A DNA stretch of 64,000 bases from Streptomyces typhae. Its GTDB lineage: Bacteria; Actinomycetota; Actinomycetes; Streptomycetales; Streptomycetaceae. The DNA lies in contig NZ_WPNZ01000011.1 of NCBI RefSeq assembly GCF_009755605.1, positions 1 through 64,000 of the forward strand, in the 5' to 3' direction. Position 1 is the first letter of the stretch. Each line of letters opens with the position of its first letter. The translations under genes were made by a program, and so were the position numbers. This document shows positions 24,932 to 34,731 of the stretch, piece by piece. The notes beneath the pieces were generated by a model, which saw only the letters and a program-made list of their open reading frames with translations, ran no database searches and was not told the DNA's origin.

Positions 24932-25825
24932 ATGACCTCTTCGACCACGCCCGCACCGGCCGCCGCGGCCCTGCCCCCGCGCGCGGGGCGGCGCTGCCAC
25001 GGTGTGCTCAACACCATCCACACGACGCACTACTTCGCTCCCGACCCGGGCCGCGAGCTGGCCGCGCTCGGCATCACACACCCCAAGGCCGTCAACTTCG
25101 CGATCCGGGGAGCGGCGATGGGGGCCGTGGGCGCGGGCGTGATCACCGCGGCGTTCTACAACTACAAGCCGGAGGTCGTCGCGCGGTTCGTGCCCGAGGT
25201 GTGGCGCACCGCGACGCCCGAGGACGTGCTCGCCGCCCGGCTGCGCGCCGTCGACTCCACGCTGCGCCGCCTCCTCGGCGAGGACGCGGTCTCCTCGCCG
25301 GAGATGACGGAGGCGGCCGGGCTCGCCCTGCGGGCCGCCGAGGCCTGCTCGCCGGGCGGCCGCCCGCTGTACGCCGCGCATGCCGCCCTGCCGGTGCCGC
25401 GGGAGCCCCACCTCGCCTACTGGCACGCGGCGACGCTGCTGCGCGAACACCGGGGCGACGGCCACCTGGTCGCGCTCCTGGACGCGGAACTCGACGCCGT
25501 GGAGGCACTCGCGAGCCACACCGCGACGGGCAGGAGCATGACGCCCAAGTGGAACCTGGCCACGCGCGGCTGGTCCCCCGAGGACTGGGACGCCGCCCTC
25601 GACCGGCTGCGCGGACGCGGAATCCTGGACGCGGCGGGCGAGTTGACCGAGGCGGGTGTCGCGCTGCGGCAGCGGATCGAGGAGCAGACCGACCGCCTGG
25701 ACCGCGCCCCCTACGAGCACCTCGGCGCGGCCGGCGTGGAGCGGCTCACCGAGCTGGGATCCGCGTTCGCCGGCGCGGTCGTGCGGGCCGGGGCGTTCCC
25801 CGGGGATCTGCTCGGCAAGGCCTGA
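24932..25825 (+). CDS. SCO6745-family (SalK-like) protein
   Basis: 297 residues beginning with a Pro/Ala-rich stretch, then RRCHGVLNTIHTTHYFAPDPGRELAALGI and FYNYKPEVVARFVPEVW. These are features of the SalK/SCO6745 family of actinobacterial proteins, a largely helical family with a predicted winged-helix-like part and no assigned enzyme activity; SalK-type members lie in some antibiotic clusters. GAGGG lies close before the ATG. The gene is single, behind a TetR-like operator. Function unknown. Confidence 0.75.
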   Translation: MTSSTTPAPAAAALPPRAGRRCHGVLNTIHTTHYFAPDPGRELAALGITHPKAVNFAIRGAAMGAVGAGVITAAFYNYKPEVVARFVPEVWRTATPEDVLAARLRAVDSTLRRLLGEDAVSSPEMTEAAGLALRAAEACSPGGRPLYAAHAALPVPREPHLAYWHAATLLREHRGDGHLVALLDAELDAVEALASHTATGRSMTPKWNLATRGWSPEDWDAALDRLRGRGILDAAGELTEAGVALRQRIEEQTDRLDRAPYEHLGAAGVERLTELGSAFAGAVVRAGAFPGDLLGKA

Positions 25826-25946
25826 CGCCGCGGCGGCGTGAGCATGCCCGCCGGTGCGCGGGGTACCCGGGTGTCCTCGCGACCTCGAACAGTTCTCCGT
25901 GGAAGAGGTTCCGTGGAAGGGGTCGGGGAGACGAAGGGAGAACCTC

Positions 25947-26090
25947 GTGTTCCGTGCGATCGCGGACGTGCTGCGACAGATCGCTGGTGCCATCGCCACC
26001 GTGGTCACGCTGCCTTTCCGGGCGCTGGCCCGGCTGTTCGGCGGAGCGTCGCGCTCCGGTGGCAGGTCGGGCCGGGCGCGCCGGGTCTGA
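25947..26090 (+). CDS. LPFR-motif small protein
   Basis: 47 residues from a GTG 6-7 bases after AAGGGAG: MFRAIADVLRQIAGAIATVV, then TLPFRALARLFGGASRS and a basic tail. The LPFRALARLFGG motif defines a small protein family annotated in Streptomyces. An amphipathic, hydrophobic first half with a basic Arg-rich tail suggests membrane-surface attachment. It lies 68 bp before tex in the same direction. Function is unknown. Confidence 0.75.
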   Translation: MFRAIADVLRQIAGAIATVVTLPFRALARLFGGASRSGGRSGRARRV

Positions 26091-26157
26091 CTGCCTCACT
26101 GTCGGTGCCACCTGCCACAATTGGGCGGCAACCTCAGTGAGAAGGCGGTACCGGAAC

Positions 26158-28599
26158 GTGACGACCACTCCAGCGTCCATCGAAGGCAGGATCGCCGAGG
26201 AGCTCGGCGTACGGGAGCGGCAGGTGAAGGCCGCCGTGGACCTGCTCGACGGCGGGTCGACGGTGCCCTTCATCGCGCGCTACCGCAAGGAAGCGACCGA
26301 GATGCTCGACGACGCGCAGCTGCGCACGCTCGAGGAACGGCTGCGCTATCTGCGGGAACTGGAGGAGCGGCGGAGCGCCGTCCTCGAATCGGTGCGCGAG
26401 CAAGGCAAGCTCACCGACGAGCTGGAGGCCCGCATCCGCGAGGCCGACACGAAGGCCCGCCTGGAGGACATCTATCTGCCGTTCAAGCCCAAGCGGCGGA
26501 CCAAGGCGCAGATCGCCCGTGAGGCGGGCCTGGAGCCGCTCGCCGACGGGCTGCTCGGCGACCCGACGGTGGAGCCCGCGGCGGCCGCGGCGGCGTTCGT
26601 CGACGCCGGCAAGGGCGTCGCCGACCCGCAGGCCGCCCTGGACGGTGCCCGCGCCATCCTCACCGAGCGGTTCTCGGAGGACGCCGACCTCATCGGCGAG
26701 CTCCGTGAGCGCATGTGGGTGCGCGGGCGCCTGGCCGCCAAGGTGCGAGAGGGCAAGGAGGAGGCGGGCGCCAAGTTCGCCGACTACTTCGACTTCGCCG
26801 AGCCCTTCACGGAGCTTCCCTCGCACCGCGTCCTCGCCCTGCTGCGCGGCGAGAAGGAGGACGTGCTCGACCTGGTACTCGAACCGGAGGAGCAGCCCGC
26901 CGCCCCGGGTGCCCCGGCGGTCCCGGCCGTCCCGTCCTCGTACGAGAGCTCGATCGCGCAGCGCTTCGGGGTCGCCGACCGCGGCCGCCCCGCCGACAAG
27001 TGGCTCGGCGACACGGTGCGCTGGGCCTGGCGGACCCGCATCCTGGTGCACCTCGGCATCGACCTGCGGCTGCGGCTGCGGACGGCCGCGGAGGACGAGG
27101 CGGTGCGGGTGTTCGCGGCGAACCTGCGCGACCTGCTGCTCGCCGCGCCCGCGGGCACGCGCGCCACGCTGGGCCTCGACCCCGGCTTCCGTACGGGCGT
27201 GAAGGTCGCCGTCGTGGACGCCACCGGCAAGGTCGTGGCGACGGATACCGTCCACCCGCACGTCCCGGCGAACAAGTGGGACCAGTCGCTCGCCACCCTG
27301 GCCCGCCTCGCCGAGCAGCACAGCGTCGACCTGATCGCGATCGGCAACGGCACGGCGTCCCGCGAGACCGACAAGCTCGCCGCCGACCTCATCGCCCGGC
27401 ACCCGGAGCTGAAGCTCACGAAGGTGATGGTCTCGGAGGCCGGTGCCTCGGTGTATTCGGCGTCCGCGTTCGCCTCGCAGGAGCTGCCGGACCTCGATGT
27501 GTCGCTGCGCGGCGCCGTGTCCATCGCGCGTCGGCTCCAGGACCCGCTCGCCGAGCTGGTGAAGATCGACCCGAAGTCCATCGGCGTGGGTCAGTACCAG
27601 CACGACCTGTCGGAGGTGAAGCTGTCCCGCTCCCTCGACGCGGTCGTCGAGGACTGTGTGAACGGCGTGGGCGTGGACGTGAACACGGCCTCCGCGCCGC
27701 TGCTCGCCCGCGTGTCCGGCATCGGCTCCGGCCTCGCCGAGAACATCGTGGCGCACCGCGACGCCAACGGCCCCTTCAAGAGCCGCAAGGGCCTCAAGGA
27801 CGTGCCCCGGCTCGGCCCCAAGGCGTACGAGCAGTGTGCGGGCTTCCTGCGCATCCGCGGCGGCGACGACCCCCTCGACGCCTCCAGTGTGCACCCGGAG
27901 GCCTATCCGGTGGTGCGGCGGATGGCGGGGACCGCGGGCGGCGACGTCGGCGCGCTGATCGGCGACACCGCGACGCTGCGGTCGCTGAAGGCCGCCGACT
28001 TCGTGGACGACCTCTTCGGTCTGCCCACGGTCACGGACATCCTCAAGGAGCTGGAGAAGCCGGGGCGCGACCCGCGGCCCGCCTTCAAGACGGCGGTCTT
28101 CAAGGACGGCGTCGAGAAGATCTCCGATCTCGCGCCGGGCATGGTCCTCGAAGGCGTCGTCACGAACGTCGCCGCGTTCGGTGCCTTCGTCGACGTCGGC
28201 GTCCACCAGGACGGCCTCGTGCACGTGTCGGCGATGTCCAAGACGTTCGTCAAGGACCCGCGCGACGTGGTCAAGCCGGGCGACATCGTCAAGGTGAAGG
28301 TCCTCGACGTCGACGTCCCGCGCAAGCGCATCTCCCTGACCCTGCGCCTCGACGACGAGGCCGCGCGGGACTCCGCGGGCGGGGGCGGCCGTAAGGAGCG
28401 GGGTGGCGGCGGGCGTCCGCCGCAGCAGCGTGGTCCCCGCGGGGGCCGCGGGGGCGGCCGGGAGCAGGGTGCCGGCGGTGGCCGCGACCAGGGTGGCCGG
28501 GGCGGTGGCAGGCCCCAGCGGCAGGGCCCGCCGCCCGCGAACGACGCGATGGCCGAGGCGCTGCGGCGCGCGGGCCTGGTGGACCCCGGGCGCCGCTGA
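26158..28599 (+). CDS. tex: Tex-type RNA-binding transcription accessory protein
   Basis: 813 residues from GTG 26158 (MTTTPASIEGRIAEELGVRERQV). Domain order is that of Tex: N-terminal helical part with STVPFIARYRKEATEMLDD near 42, YqgF-like RNase H fold with LGLDPGFRTGVKVAVVD near 338, helix-hairpin-helix VNTASAPLLARVSGIG near 508, and an S1 RNA-binding domain GMVLEGVVTNVAAFGAFVDVG near 660-730. An unusual tail of about 65 residues, rich in Gly/Arg (GGRGGGREQGAGGGRDQGG), follows and may add RNA contacts. The frame is also open upstream, but the family start fits 26158. Confidence 0.95.
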   Translation: MTTTPASIEGRIAEELGVRERQVKAAVDLLDGGSTVPFIARYRKEATEMLDDAQLRTLEERLRYLRELEERRSAVLESVREQGKLTDELEARIREADTKARLEDIYLPFKPKRRTKAQIAREAGLEPLADGLLGDPTVEPAAAAAAFVDAGKGVADPQAALDGARAILTERFSEDADLIGELRERMWVRGRLAAKVREGKEEAGAKFADYFDFAEPFTELPSHRVLALLRGEKEDVLDLVLEPEEQPAAPGAPAVPAVPSSYESSIAQRFGVADRGRPADKWLGDTVRWAWRTRILVHLGIDLRLRLRTAAEDEAVRVFAANLRDLLLAAPAGTRATLGLDPGFRTGVKVAVVDATGKVVATDTVHPHVPANKWDQSLATLARLAEQHSVDLIAIGNGTASRETDKLAADLIARHPELKLTKVMVSEAGASVYSASAFASQELPDLDVSLRGAVSIARRLQDPLAELVKIDPKSIGVGQYQHDLSEVKLSRSLDAVVEDCVNGVGVDVNTASAPLLARVSGIGSGLAENIVAHRDANGPFKSRKGLKDVPRLGPKAYEQCAGFLRIRGGDDPLDASSVHPEAYPVVRRMAGTAGGDVGALIGDTATLRSLKAADFVDDLFGLPTVTDILKELEKPGRDPRPAFKTAVFKDGVEKISDLAPGMVLEGVVTNVAAFGAFVDVGVHQDGLVHVSAMSKTFVKDPRDVVKPGDIVKVKVLDVDVPRKRISLTLRLDDEAARDSAGGGGRKERGGGGRPPQQRGPRGGRGGGREQGAGGGRDQGGRGGGRPQRQGPPPANDAMAEALRRAGLVDPGRR

Positions 28600-28631
28600 G
28601 CGGGAGCCGCCGACCGGGACACACCGTGACG

Positions 28632-28673
28632 CACGGTGCGGGACAGCCGCGAAGGCGGCTGCCCCGCACCGTG
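28632..28673. terminator. Bidirectional hairpin between tex and ABC-F gene
   Basis: An 18 bp stem with one mismatch and a GAAG loop (arms 28632-28650 and 28655-28673), 32 bp after the tex stop and before the end of the convergent ABC-F gene. Confidence 0.85.
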
Positions 28674-28761
28674 TGCGCCCGCACGGCGCCGTCGTGGACA
28701 GGACGTCGCGGGCGGGAGGCCCCGCGTACCGGGCCTGCGGGTGGTGGTCGTCAGGACGGGG

Positions 28762-30405
28762 TCAGCGGGAAGGCTCCGTCAGTGTGCCCGCGGTCATCTC
28801 CAGGCGGCGGTTCACACGGACGGCGTCGAGCATGCGGCGGTCGTGGGTGACCAGCAGCAGCGTGCCCGGGTAGGAGTCGAGGGCCGACTCCAGTTGCTCG
28901 ATGGCGGGCAGGTCCAGGTGGTTCGTCGGCTCGTCGAGGACCAGGAGGTTCACGCCCCGGCCCTGGAGCAGGGCGAGCGCGGCGCGGGTGCGTTCGCCCG
29001 GGGACAGGGTCCCCGCGGGCCGCAGCACGTGGTCGGCCTTGAGGCCGAACTTGGCGAGGAGCGTGCGGACCTCCGCCGGGTCGGTCTCCGGCACGGCCGC
29101 GCGGAACGCGTCGAGCAGCGACTCGGCGCCGTGGAACAGGGCGCGGGCCTGGTCGACCTCGCCCACGACGACGCCCGAGCCGAGAGCGGCGTGCCCCTCG
29201 TCCACGGGGACCCGCCCGAGCAGGGCGGCCAGGAGGGTCGACTTGCCCGAGCCGTTGGCGCCGGTGATGGCGACCCGGTCGGCCCAGTCGATCTGCAGGC
29301 CCACCGGGCCGAGGGTGAACGCGCCCCGGCGCACGACGGCTTCGCGCAGGGTGGCCACGACGGCGCCGGAGCGCGGCGCCGCGGCGATCTCCATGCGCAG
29401 CTCCCACTCCTTGCGGGGCTCCTCGACGACGTCGAGGCGCTCGATCATGCGCTGCGTCTGGCGCGCCTTCGCGGCTTGCTTCTCACTGGCCTCGCTGCGG
29501 AACTTACGGCCGATCTTGTCGCTGTCGGTGGCCTTGCGGCGGGCGTTCTTGACGCCCTTGTCCATCCAGGTCCGCTGCATCTGGGCCCGGTCCTGGAGGG
29601 CGGCGCGCTTGTCGGCGTACTCCTCGTACTCGTCGCGGGCGTGCCTGCGGGCGACCTCGCGCTCCTCCAGGTACGCCTCGTAGCCGCCGCCGTACAGGTT
29701 GATCTGCTGCTGGGCCAGGTCGAGTTCGAGGACCTTGGTGACCGTGCGGGCCAGGAACTCGCGGTCGTGGCTCACGACGACGGTGCCCGCGCGCAGTCCG
29801 CGGACGAAGGACTCCAAGCGCTCCAGGCCCGCGAGGTCGAGGTCGTTGGTCGGTTCGTCGAGCAGGAACACGTCGTAGCGGGACAGGAGCAGCGAGGCGA
29901 GGCCCGCGCGGGCCGCCTGGCCGCCGGAGAGCGCCGTCATCGGACGGTCGAGGCACACGTCGAGGCCGAGCGACTCGGCCACTTCCCCGGCGCGTTCGTC
30001 GAGGTCGGCGCCGCCGAGGGCGAGCCAGCGCTCCAGGCTGTGGGCGTAGGCGTCGTCGGCACCGGGGGCGCCCGCGACCAGGAGTTCGGTGGCCTCGTCC
30101 ATGGCGGTCTGCGCGGCGGCGACGCCGGTGCGGCGGGCCAGGAAGGCGTGGATCGTCTCGCCCGGCCTGCGGTCGGGCTCCTGCGGCAGATGGCCGACCG
30201 AGGCCGTCGGGGGCGACAGGCTCAACCGGCCGGACTCCGGGGTGTCCAGGCCCGCGAGGAGGCGCAGCAGGGTGGACTTCCCGGCGCCGTTGGCGCCCAC
30301 GAGGCCGATGACGTCGCCCGGGGCGACGACGAGGTCCAGGCCCTCGAAGAGGGTGCGGTCGCCGTGACCGGCGGCGAGGTGCTTCGCGACAAGGGTGGCG
30401 TTCAT
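28762..30405 (-). CDS. ABC-F family ATPase (ribosome-associated)
   Basis: 547 residues from ATG 30405. It has two nucleotide-binding domains on one chain and no membrane helices: Walker A GANGAGKST near 40 and GANGSGKST near 378, signatures LSGGQAARAGLA and LSPGERTRAAL, Walker B FLLDEPTNDLD and LVLDEPTNHLD. The charged inter-domain linker (about 235-310, EEREVARRHARDEYEEYADKR..MDKGVKNARRK) matches ABC-F proteins that enter the ribosomal E site. Whether it is an antibiotic-protection or housekeeping member is unclear; no resistance neighbours are present here. Confidence 0.92.
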   Translation of the reverse strand: MNATLVAKHLAAGHGDRTLFEGLDLVVAPGDVIGLVGANGAGKSTLLRLLAGLDTPESGRLSLSPPTASVGHLPQEPDRRPGETIHAFLARRTGVAAAQTAMDEATELLVAGAPGADDAYAHSLERWLALGGADLDERAGEVAESLGLDVCLDRPMTALSGGQAARAGLASLLLSRYDVFLLDEPTNDLDLAGLERLESFVRGLRAGTVVVSHDREFLARTVTKVLELDLAQQQINLYGGGYEAYLEEREVARRHARDEYEEYADKRAALQDRAQMQRTWMDKGVKNARRKATDSDKIGRKFRSEASEKQAAKARQTQRMIERLDVVEEPRKEWELRMEIAAAPRSGAVVATLREAVVRRGAFTLGPVGLQIDWADRVAITGANGSGKSTLLAALLGRVPVDEGHAALGSGVVVGEVDQARALFHGAESLLDAFRAAVPETDPAEVRTLLAKFGLKADHVLRPAGTLSPGERTRAALALLQGRGVNLLVLDEPTNHLDLPAIEQLESALDSYPGTLLLVTHDRRMLDAVRVNRRLEMTAGTLTEPSR

Positions 30406-30491
30406 CAGGCCCCCGAGCCTAGCCGCACCGCGCCTGCGCCCGGCCGCAGGGACCGGGGCCGAGGCACGCCGAACCGGTCCGGTTCCGTCCC

Positions 30492-31556
<1,065 letters not shown>

Positions 31557-31622
31557 GCTGTGAGTATCCCCACCCGTCGGGGGGTCTGCGCACGCGTGCA
31601 CACATTCCGCTACGTTTTCGGG

Positions 31623-32591
31623 ATGGGTGGGACCGGCAGGACAGATGTGATCGTTGTGGGCGGTGGGGTCATCGGGCTCACCACCGCCGTGGAACTCGCG
31701 GAGCGCGGCCGCCGCGTCCGGGTGTGGGCGCGGGAGGCCGCCGAGCACACCACGTCGGCCGTCGCGGGCGGCCTGTGGTGGCCGTACCGGATCGAGCCCG
31801 AGGAACAGGTGGGCGACTGGTCGCTGCGGTCCCTCGCGGTGTACGAGAAACTGGCGGCCGACCCGGAGCGCACGGGCGTACGCATGGTCGACGGCGTACA
31901 CGCCGACACCAGCCTGGACGGGCTCGGTCCGTGGGCGGCGCGGGTGTCGGGGCTGCGCGCGGCGACCGCCGAGGAGTGCGCGGGCCCCGGCCTGTGGGCG
32001 CGGTTGCCGCTCATCGACATGCCGGCGCACCTGGTGTGGCTGCGGGAGCGGCTGCGTGCGGCGGGGGGCGCGGTCGAGCAGCGGACCGCGCACCGTCTCG
32101 ACGAGGCACTCGCGCAGGCGCCGGACGTCGTCAACTGCTCCGGTCTCGGCGCCCGCGGCCTGGTGCCCGACGACTCGGTGCGTCCGGTGCGGGGGCAGCT
32201 CGTGCTCGTGGAGAACCCGGGACTGCGTACGTGGTACACGGCCGCGGATCCGGCGTCGTCGGCGACGACGTACATCCTGCCGCAGCCCGGACGCCTCGTC
32301 CTCGGCGGCACGGCCGACGACGGCGACTGGTCCCTGGAGCCGGACCCGGCGGTGGCGCGGGCCATCGTCGAGCGGTGCGCCCGGGTCCGCCCCGAGATCG
32401 CGTCGGCCCGCGTCCTCGGCCACCGGGTGGGCCTGCGCCCGTCGCGCCCGGCGGTCCGTCTGGAACGCGAGCCCCGGGGCGCGGACGGCGCCCTGGTCCA
32501 CAACTACGGCCACGGCGGCGCCGGGGTGACGGTGGCCTGGGGCTGCGCCCGAGCGGCGGCCGACCTGGTGGAGAACCGGCCCGCTCCCTGA
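31623..32591 (+). CDS. D-amino-acid oxidase family FAD protein
   Basis: 322 residues from ATG 31623. The N-terminal FAD motif VIVVGGGVIGLTTAVELAERG, the family pattern TSAVAGGLWWPYRIEP near 45, and the C-terminal HNYGHGGAGVTVAWGCA signature of DAAO/D-aspartate oxidases are all present. Members oxidatively deaminate D-amino acids with O2. The conserved VHNYGHGG histidine-glycine run and RPVRGQLVLVENP support this over glycine oxidase. No clear ribosome site precedes the ATG, so a leaderless transcript is possible. Confidence 0.88.
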   Translation: MGGTGRTDVIVVGGGVIGLTTAVELAERGRRVRVWAREAAEHTTSAVAGGLWWPYRIEPEEQVGDWSLRSLAVYEKLAADPERTGVRMVDGVHADTSLDGLGPWAARVSGLRAATAEECAGPGLWARLPLIDMPAHLVWLRERLRAAGGAVEQRTAHRLDEALAQAPDVVNCSGLGARGLVPDDSVRPVRGQLVLVENPGLRTWYTAADPASSATTYILPQPGRLVLGGTADDGDWSLEPDPAVARAIVERCARVRPEIASARVLGHRVGLRPSRPAVRLEREPRGADGALVHNYGHGGAGVTVAWGCARAAADLVENRPAP

Positions 32592-32911
32592 CCACCGGCC
32601 ACGCGGAACGAGCCGACCCGACGAAACACGGGCACACCCCGACGAAACACGGGCGCCCCCCCCGGCGAAGCACGGGCACACCCCCCGGCGAAGCCGGGTC
32701 TCTTCTCCGCCGCGACGGCGAGCAACGACAACGACGCGCCCCGGCGGTGCCGAACCAGCCCGGAACGCCGACGTCACCGCACCGGCGGCACCGCAAGGCA
32801 CCGCACGGCACCGCCGGAGGCGCGAACGGCCCCGGCCCCCGGCCCGGCACAGAACCGGGACCGAGGGCCGAGGACCGCGATCAAGGACCGCCCCCGCGCG
32901 GGGGCCAAGGC
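32592..32911. repeat. Intergenic region with short tandem repeats and hairpin
   Basis: 320 bp between convergent genes. At 32620-32698 three imperfect ~21-22 bp units (core ACGGGCACACCCC with CGACGAAAC or CGGCGAAGC before it) end in CCCGGC-GAA-GCCGGG (32684-32698), a 6 bp hairpin that may terminate both genes. The rest is C-rich, has no plausible ORF and shows no other signal. Confidence 0.6.
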
Positions 32912-34648
32912 TCAGCGAGCCGGATCAGGCCGCTTCTCCGAGGGGGATTCCGCCCCGGAATCCCCCTCCTCGCCGTTCTCGGCGGGGCCGATCTGGATCT
33001 CGAACTCCCCCACCCCGTACTGCTCGTGACCGGCGATGACCGCCTTCTCGATGGCCTCCGTGCCATGTTCGCCGCGGACGATCAGCGGGTCGTGCCGCAG
33101 GTCCCGCATCAGGGCCACACACATACCGATCATCACCAGGGTGAAGGGTGCCGCCACCAGGATCGTGAGGTTCTGAAGGCCCGTGAGGGCGTTGTCCTCC
33201 CCGTCGCCGATCAGGAGCATGATGGCGGCGACCGCACCGGTCACCACACCCCAGAAGATCACCACGAGACGGCCGGGTTCGAGCGAGCCCTTCTGGGAGA
33301 GCGTGCCCATGACGATCGACGCGGCGTCGGCGCCGGACACGAAGAAGATGCCGACGAGGATCATCACGAGGAGGCTCGTGGCCGTCGCGATCGGGTACTC
33401 GTTCAGCAGGCCGAACAGCTGCGCCTCGGGCGTGGTGTCGCCCTTGAGGCCGCCGCCCTCCTTGACCTTCATCGCGCTGCTGCCGAAGACGGCGAACCAG
33501 ATCAGGCTGACCGTGCTGGGCACCAGGATCACACCGCCGACGAACTGACGGATCGTACGCCCCCGGCTGATGCGGGCGATGAACATGCCGACGAAGGGCG
33601 TCCAGGAGATCCACCACGCCCAGTAGAACACCGTCCAGCTGCCCAGCCAGTCCGAGACGCCCTCACCGCTTGAGGCCTCCGTGCGCCCGACGAGCTGCGG
33701 CAGGTCGTTGAGGTAGGCGCCGATCGAGGTGGGCAGCATGTCGAGCACGATGACGGTCGGGCCCGCGATGAAGACGAAGACGACGAGCAGCAGGGCGAGC
33801 ACCATGTTGATGTTCGACAGCCACTGGATGCCCTTCTCGACGCCGGAGACCGCGGACGCCACGAACGCCACGGTGAGGACGGCGATGATGGTCACCAGCA
33901 GTCCGGTGCCCGCCTTCTCCATCCAGTCGAGCTCCTCGAAGCCACTGCCGATCTGCAGCGCGCCGAGACCCAGCGAGGCGGCGGAGCCGAAGAGCGTGGC
34001 GAAGATGGCGATGATGTCGATGACCCGGCCCCACGCCCCGTGGGCGTGCTTCTCGCCGATGAGCGGCACGAAGACGGAGCTGATGGTCTGCCGCCGGTTG
34101 CGCCGGAAGGTGCTGTAGGCGATGGCGAGACCGACGACCGCGTAGATGGCCCAGGGGTGCAGGGTCCAGTGGAACAGGGTGGTCGCCATGGAGGTCTCCA
34201 TGGCGGCCGCCTTGTCCGCGGGGTCGGTGCCGGGCGGCGGCGTCGTGAAGTGGGCGAGCGGCTCGCTCACTCCGTAGAACATCAGGCCGATGCCCATACC
34301 GGCGCTGAACATCATCGCGACCCAGGACACCGTGCGGAACTCGGGCTCCTCGCCCTCCTTGCCGAGCGTGATCTTGCCGTACCGGCTCATGGCGAGCCAC
34401 AGGGCGAAGACCACGAAGCCGGAGGCCGCCAGCATGAAGGCCCAGCCACCGTTGTGGATGAGCCCTTCGAGCATGTCGGACGAGACGTCTTCGAGGGTGT
34501 CCGTGGCGACGGCACCCCAGACCACGAAGGCCAGGGTGAGCACGGCGGTGACACCGAAGACCACCCGGTCGGTCTGCGGTCGGCCGGAGTGGCCCGCCGT
34601 GACCGGCGGGCCCCCTCCGGCGTCCGCTTGCTGTGATTCCTGGGTCAC
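32912..34648 (-). CDS. BCCT-family betaine/choline transporter
   Basis: 578 residues from GTG 34648 behind GAAAGGTG. Twelve membrane helices and the BCCT signature region WTVFYWAWWISWTPFVGMFIARISRGRTIRQFV (as FYWAWWISWTPFVG then RISRGRTIRQF) near residue 330-360, plus GMGIGLMFYGVSEPLAHF near 120, identify the family. Transport of glycine betaine or choline for osmoprotection, coupled to Na+ or H+, is the usual role. The C-terminal acidic tail (EIQIGPAENGEEGDSGAES) may be the osmosensing cytoplasmic part. No betaine-synthesis genes are adjacent. Confidence 0.94.
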   Translation of the reverse strand: MTQESQQADAGGGPPVTAGHSGRPQTDRVVFGVTAVLTLAFVVWGAVATDTLEDVSSDMLEGLIHNGGWAFMLAASGFVVFALWLAMSRYGKITLGKEGEEPEFRTVSWVAMMFSAGMGIGLMFYGVSEPLAHFTTPPPGTDPADKAAAMETSMATTLFHWTLHPWAIYAVVGLAIAYSTFRRNRRQTISSVFVPLIGEKHAHGAWGRVIDIIAIFATLFGSAASLGLGALQIGSGFEELDWMEKAGTGLLVTIIAVLTVAFVASAVSGVEKGIQWLSNINMVLALLLVVFVFIAGPTVIVLDMLPTSIGAYLNDLPQLVGRTEASSGEGVSDWLGSWTVFYWAWWISWTPFVGMFIARISRGRTIRQFVGGVILVPSTVSLIWFAVFGSSAMKVKEGGGLKGDTTPEAQLFGLLNEYPIATATSLLVMILVGIFFVSGADAASIVMGTLSQKGSLEPGRLVVIFWGVVTGAVAAIMLLIGDGEDNALTGLQNLTILVAAPFTLVMIGMCVALMRDLRHDPLIVRGEHGTEAIEKAVIAGHEQYGVGEFEIQIGPAENGEEGDSGAESPSEKRPDPAR

Positions 34649-34731
34649 AAGTGCACCTTTCGCGGAGTTGTCGATCGTGATGGTGTTCTTCTCCGCTACC
34701 CCCTACCACAAGTGACGTGCGCTCCGATGCC

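Noticed and set aside
32620..32698. Possible CRISPR or attachment site in the repeats after the D-amino-acid-oxidase-like gene
   Set aside because: Three imperfect ~21 bp units without spacers and no integrase or tRNA nearby.
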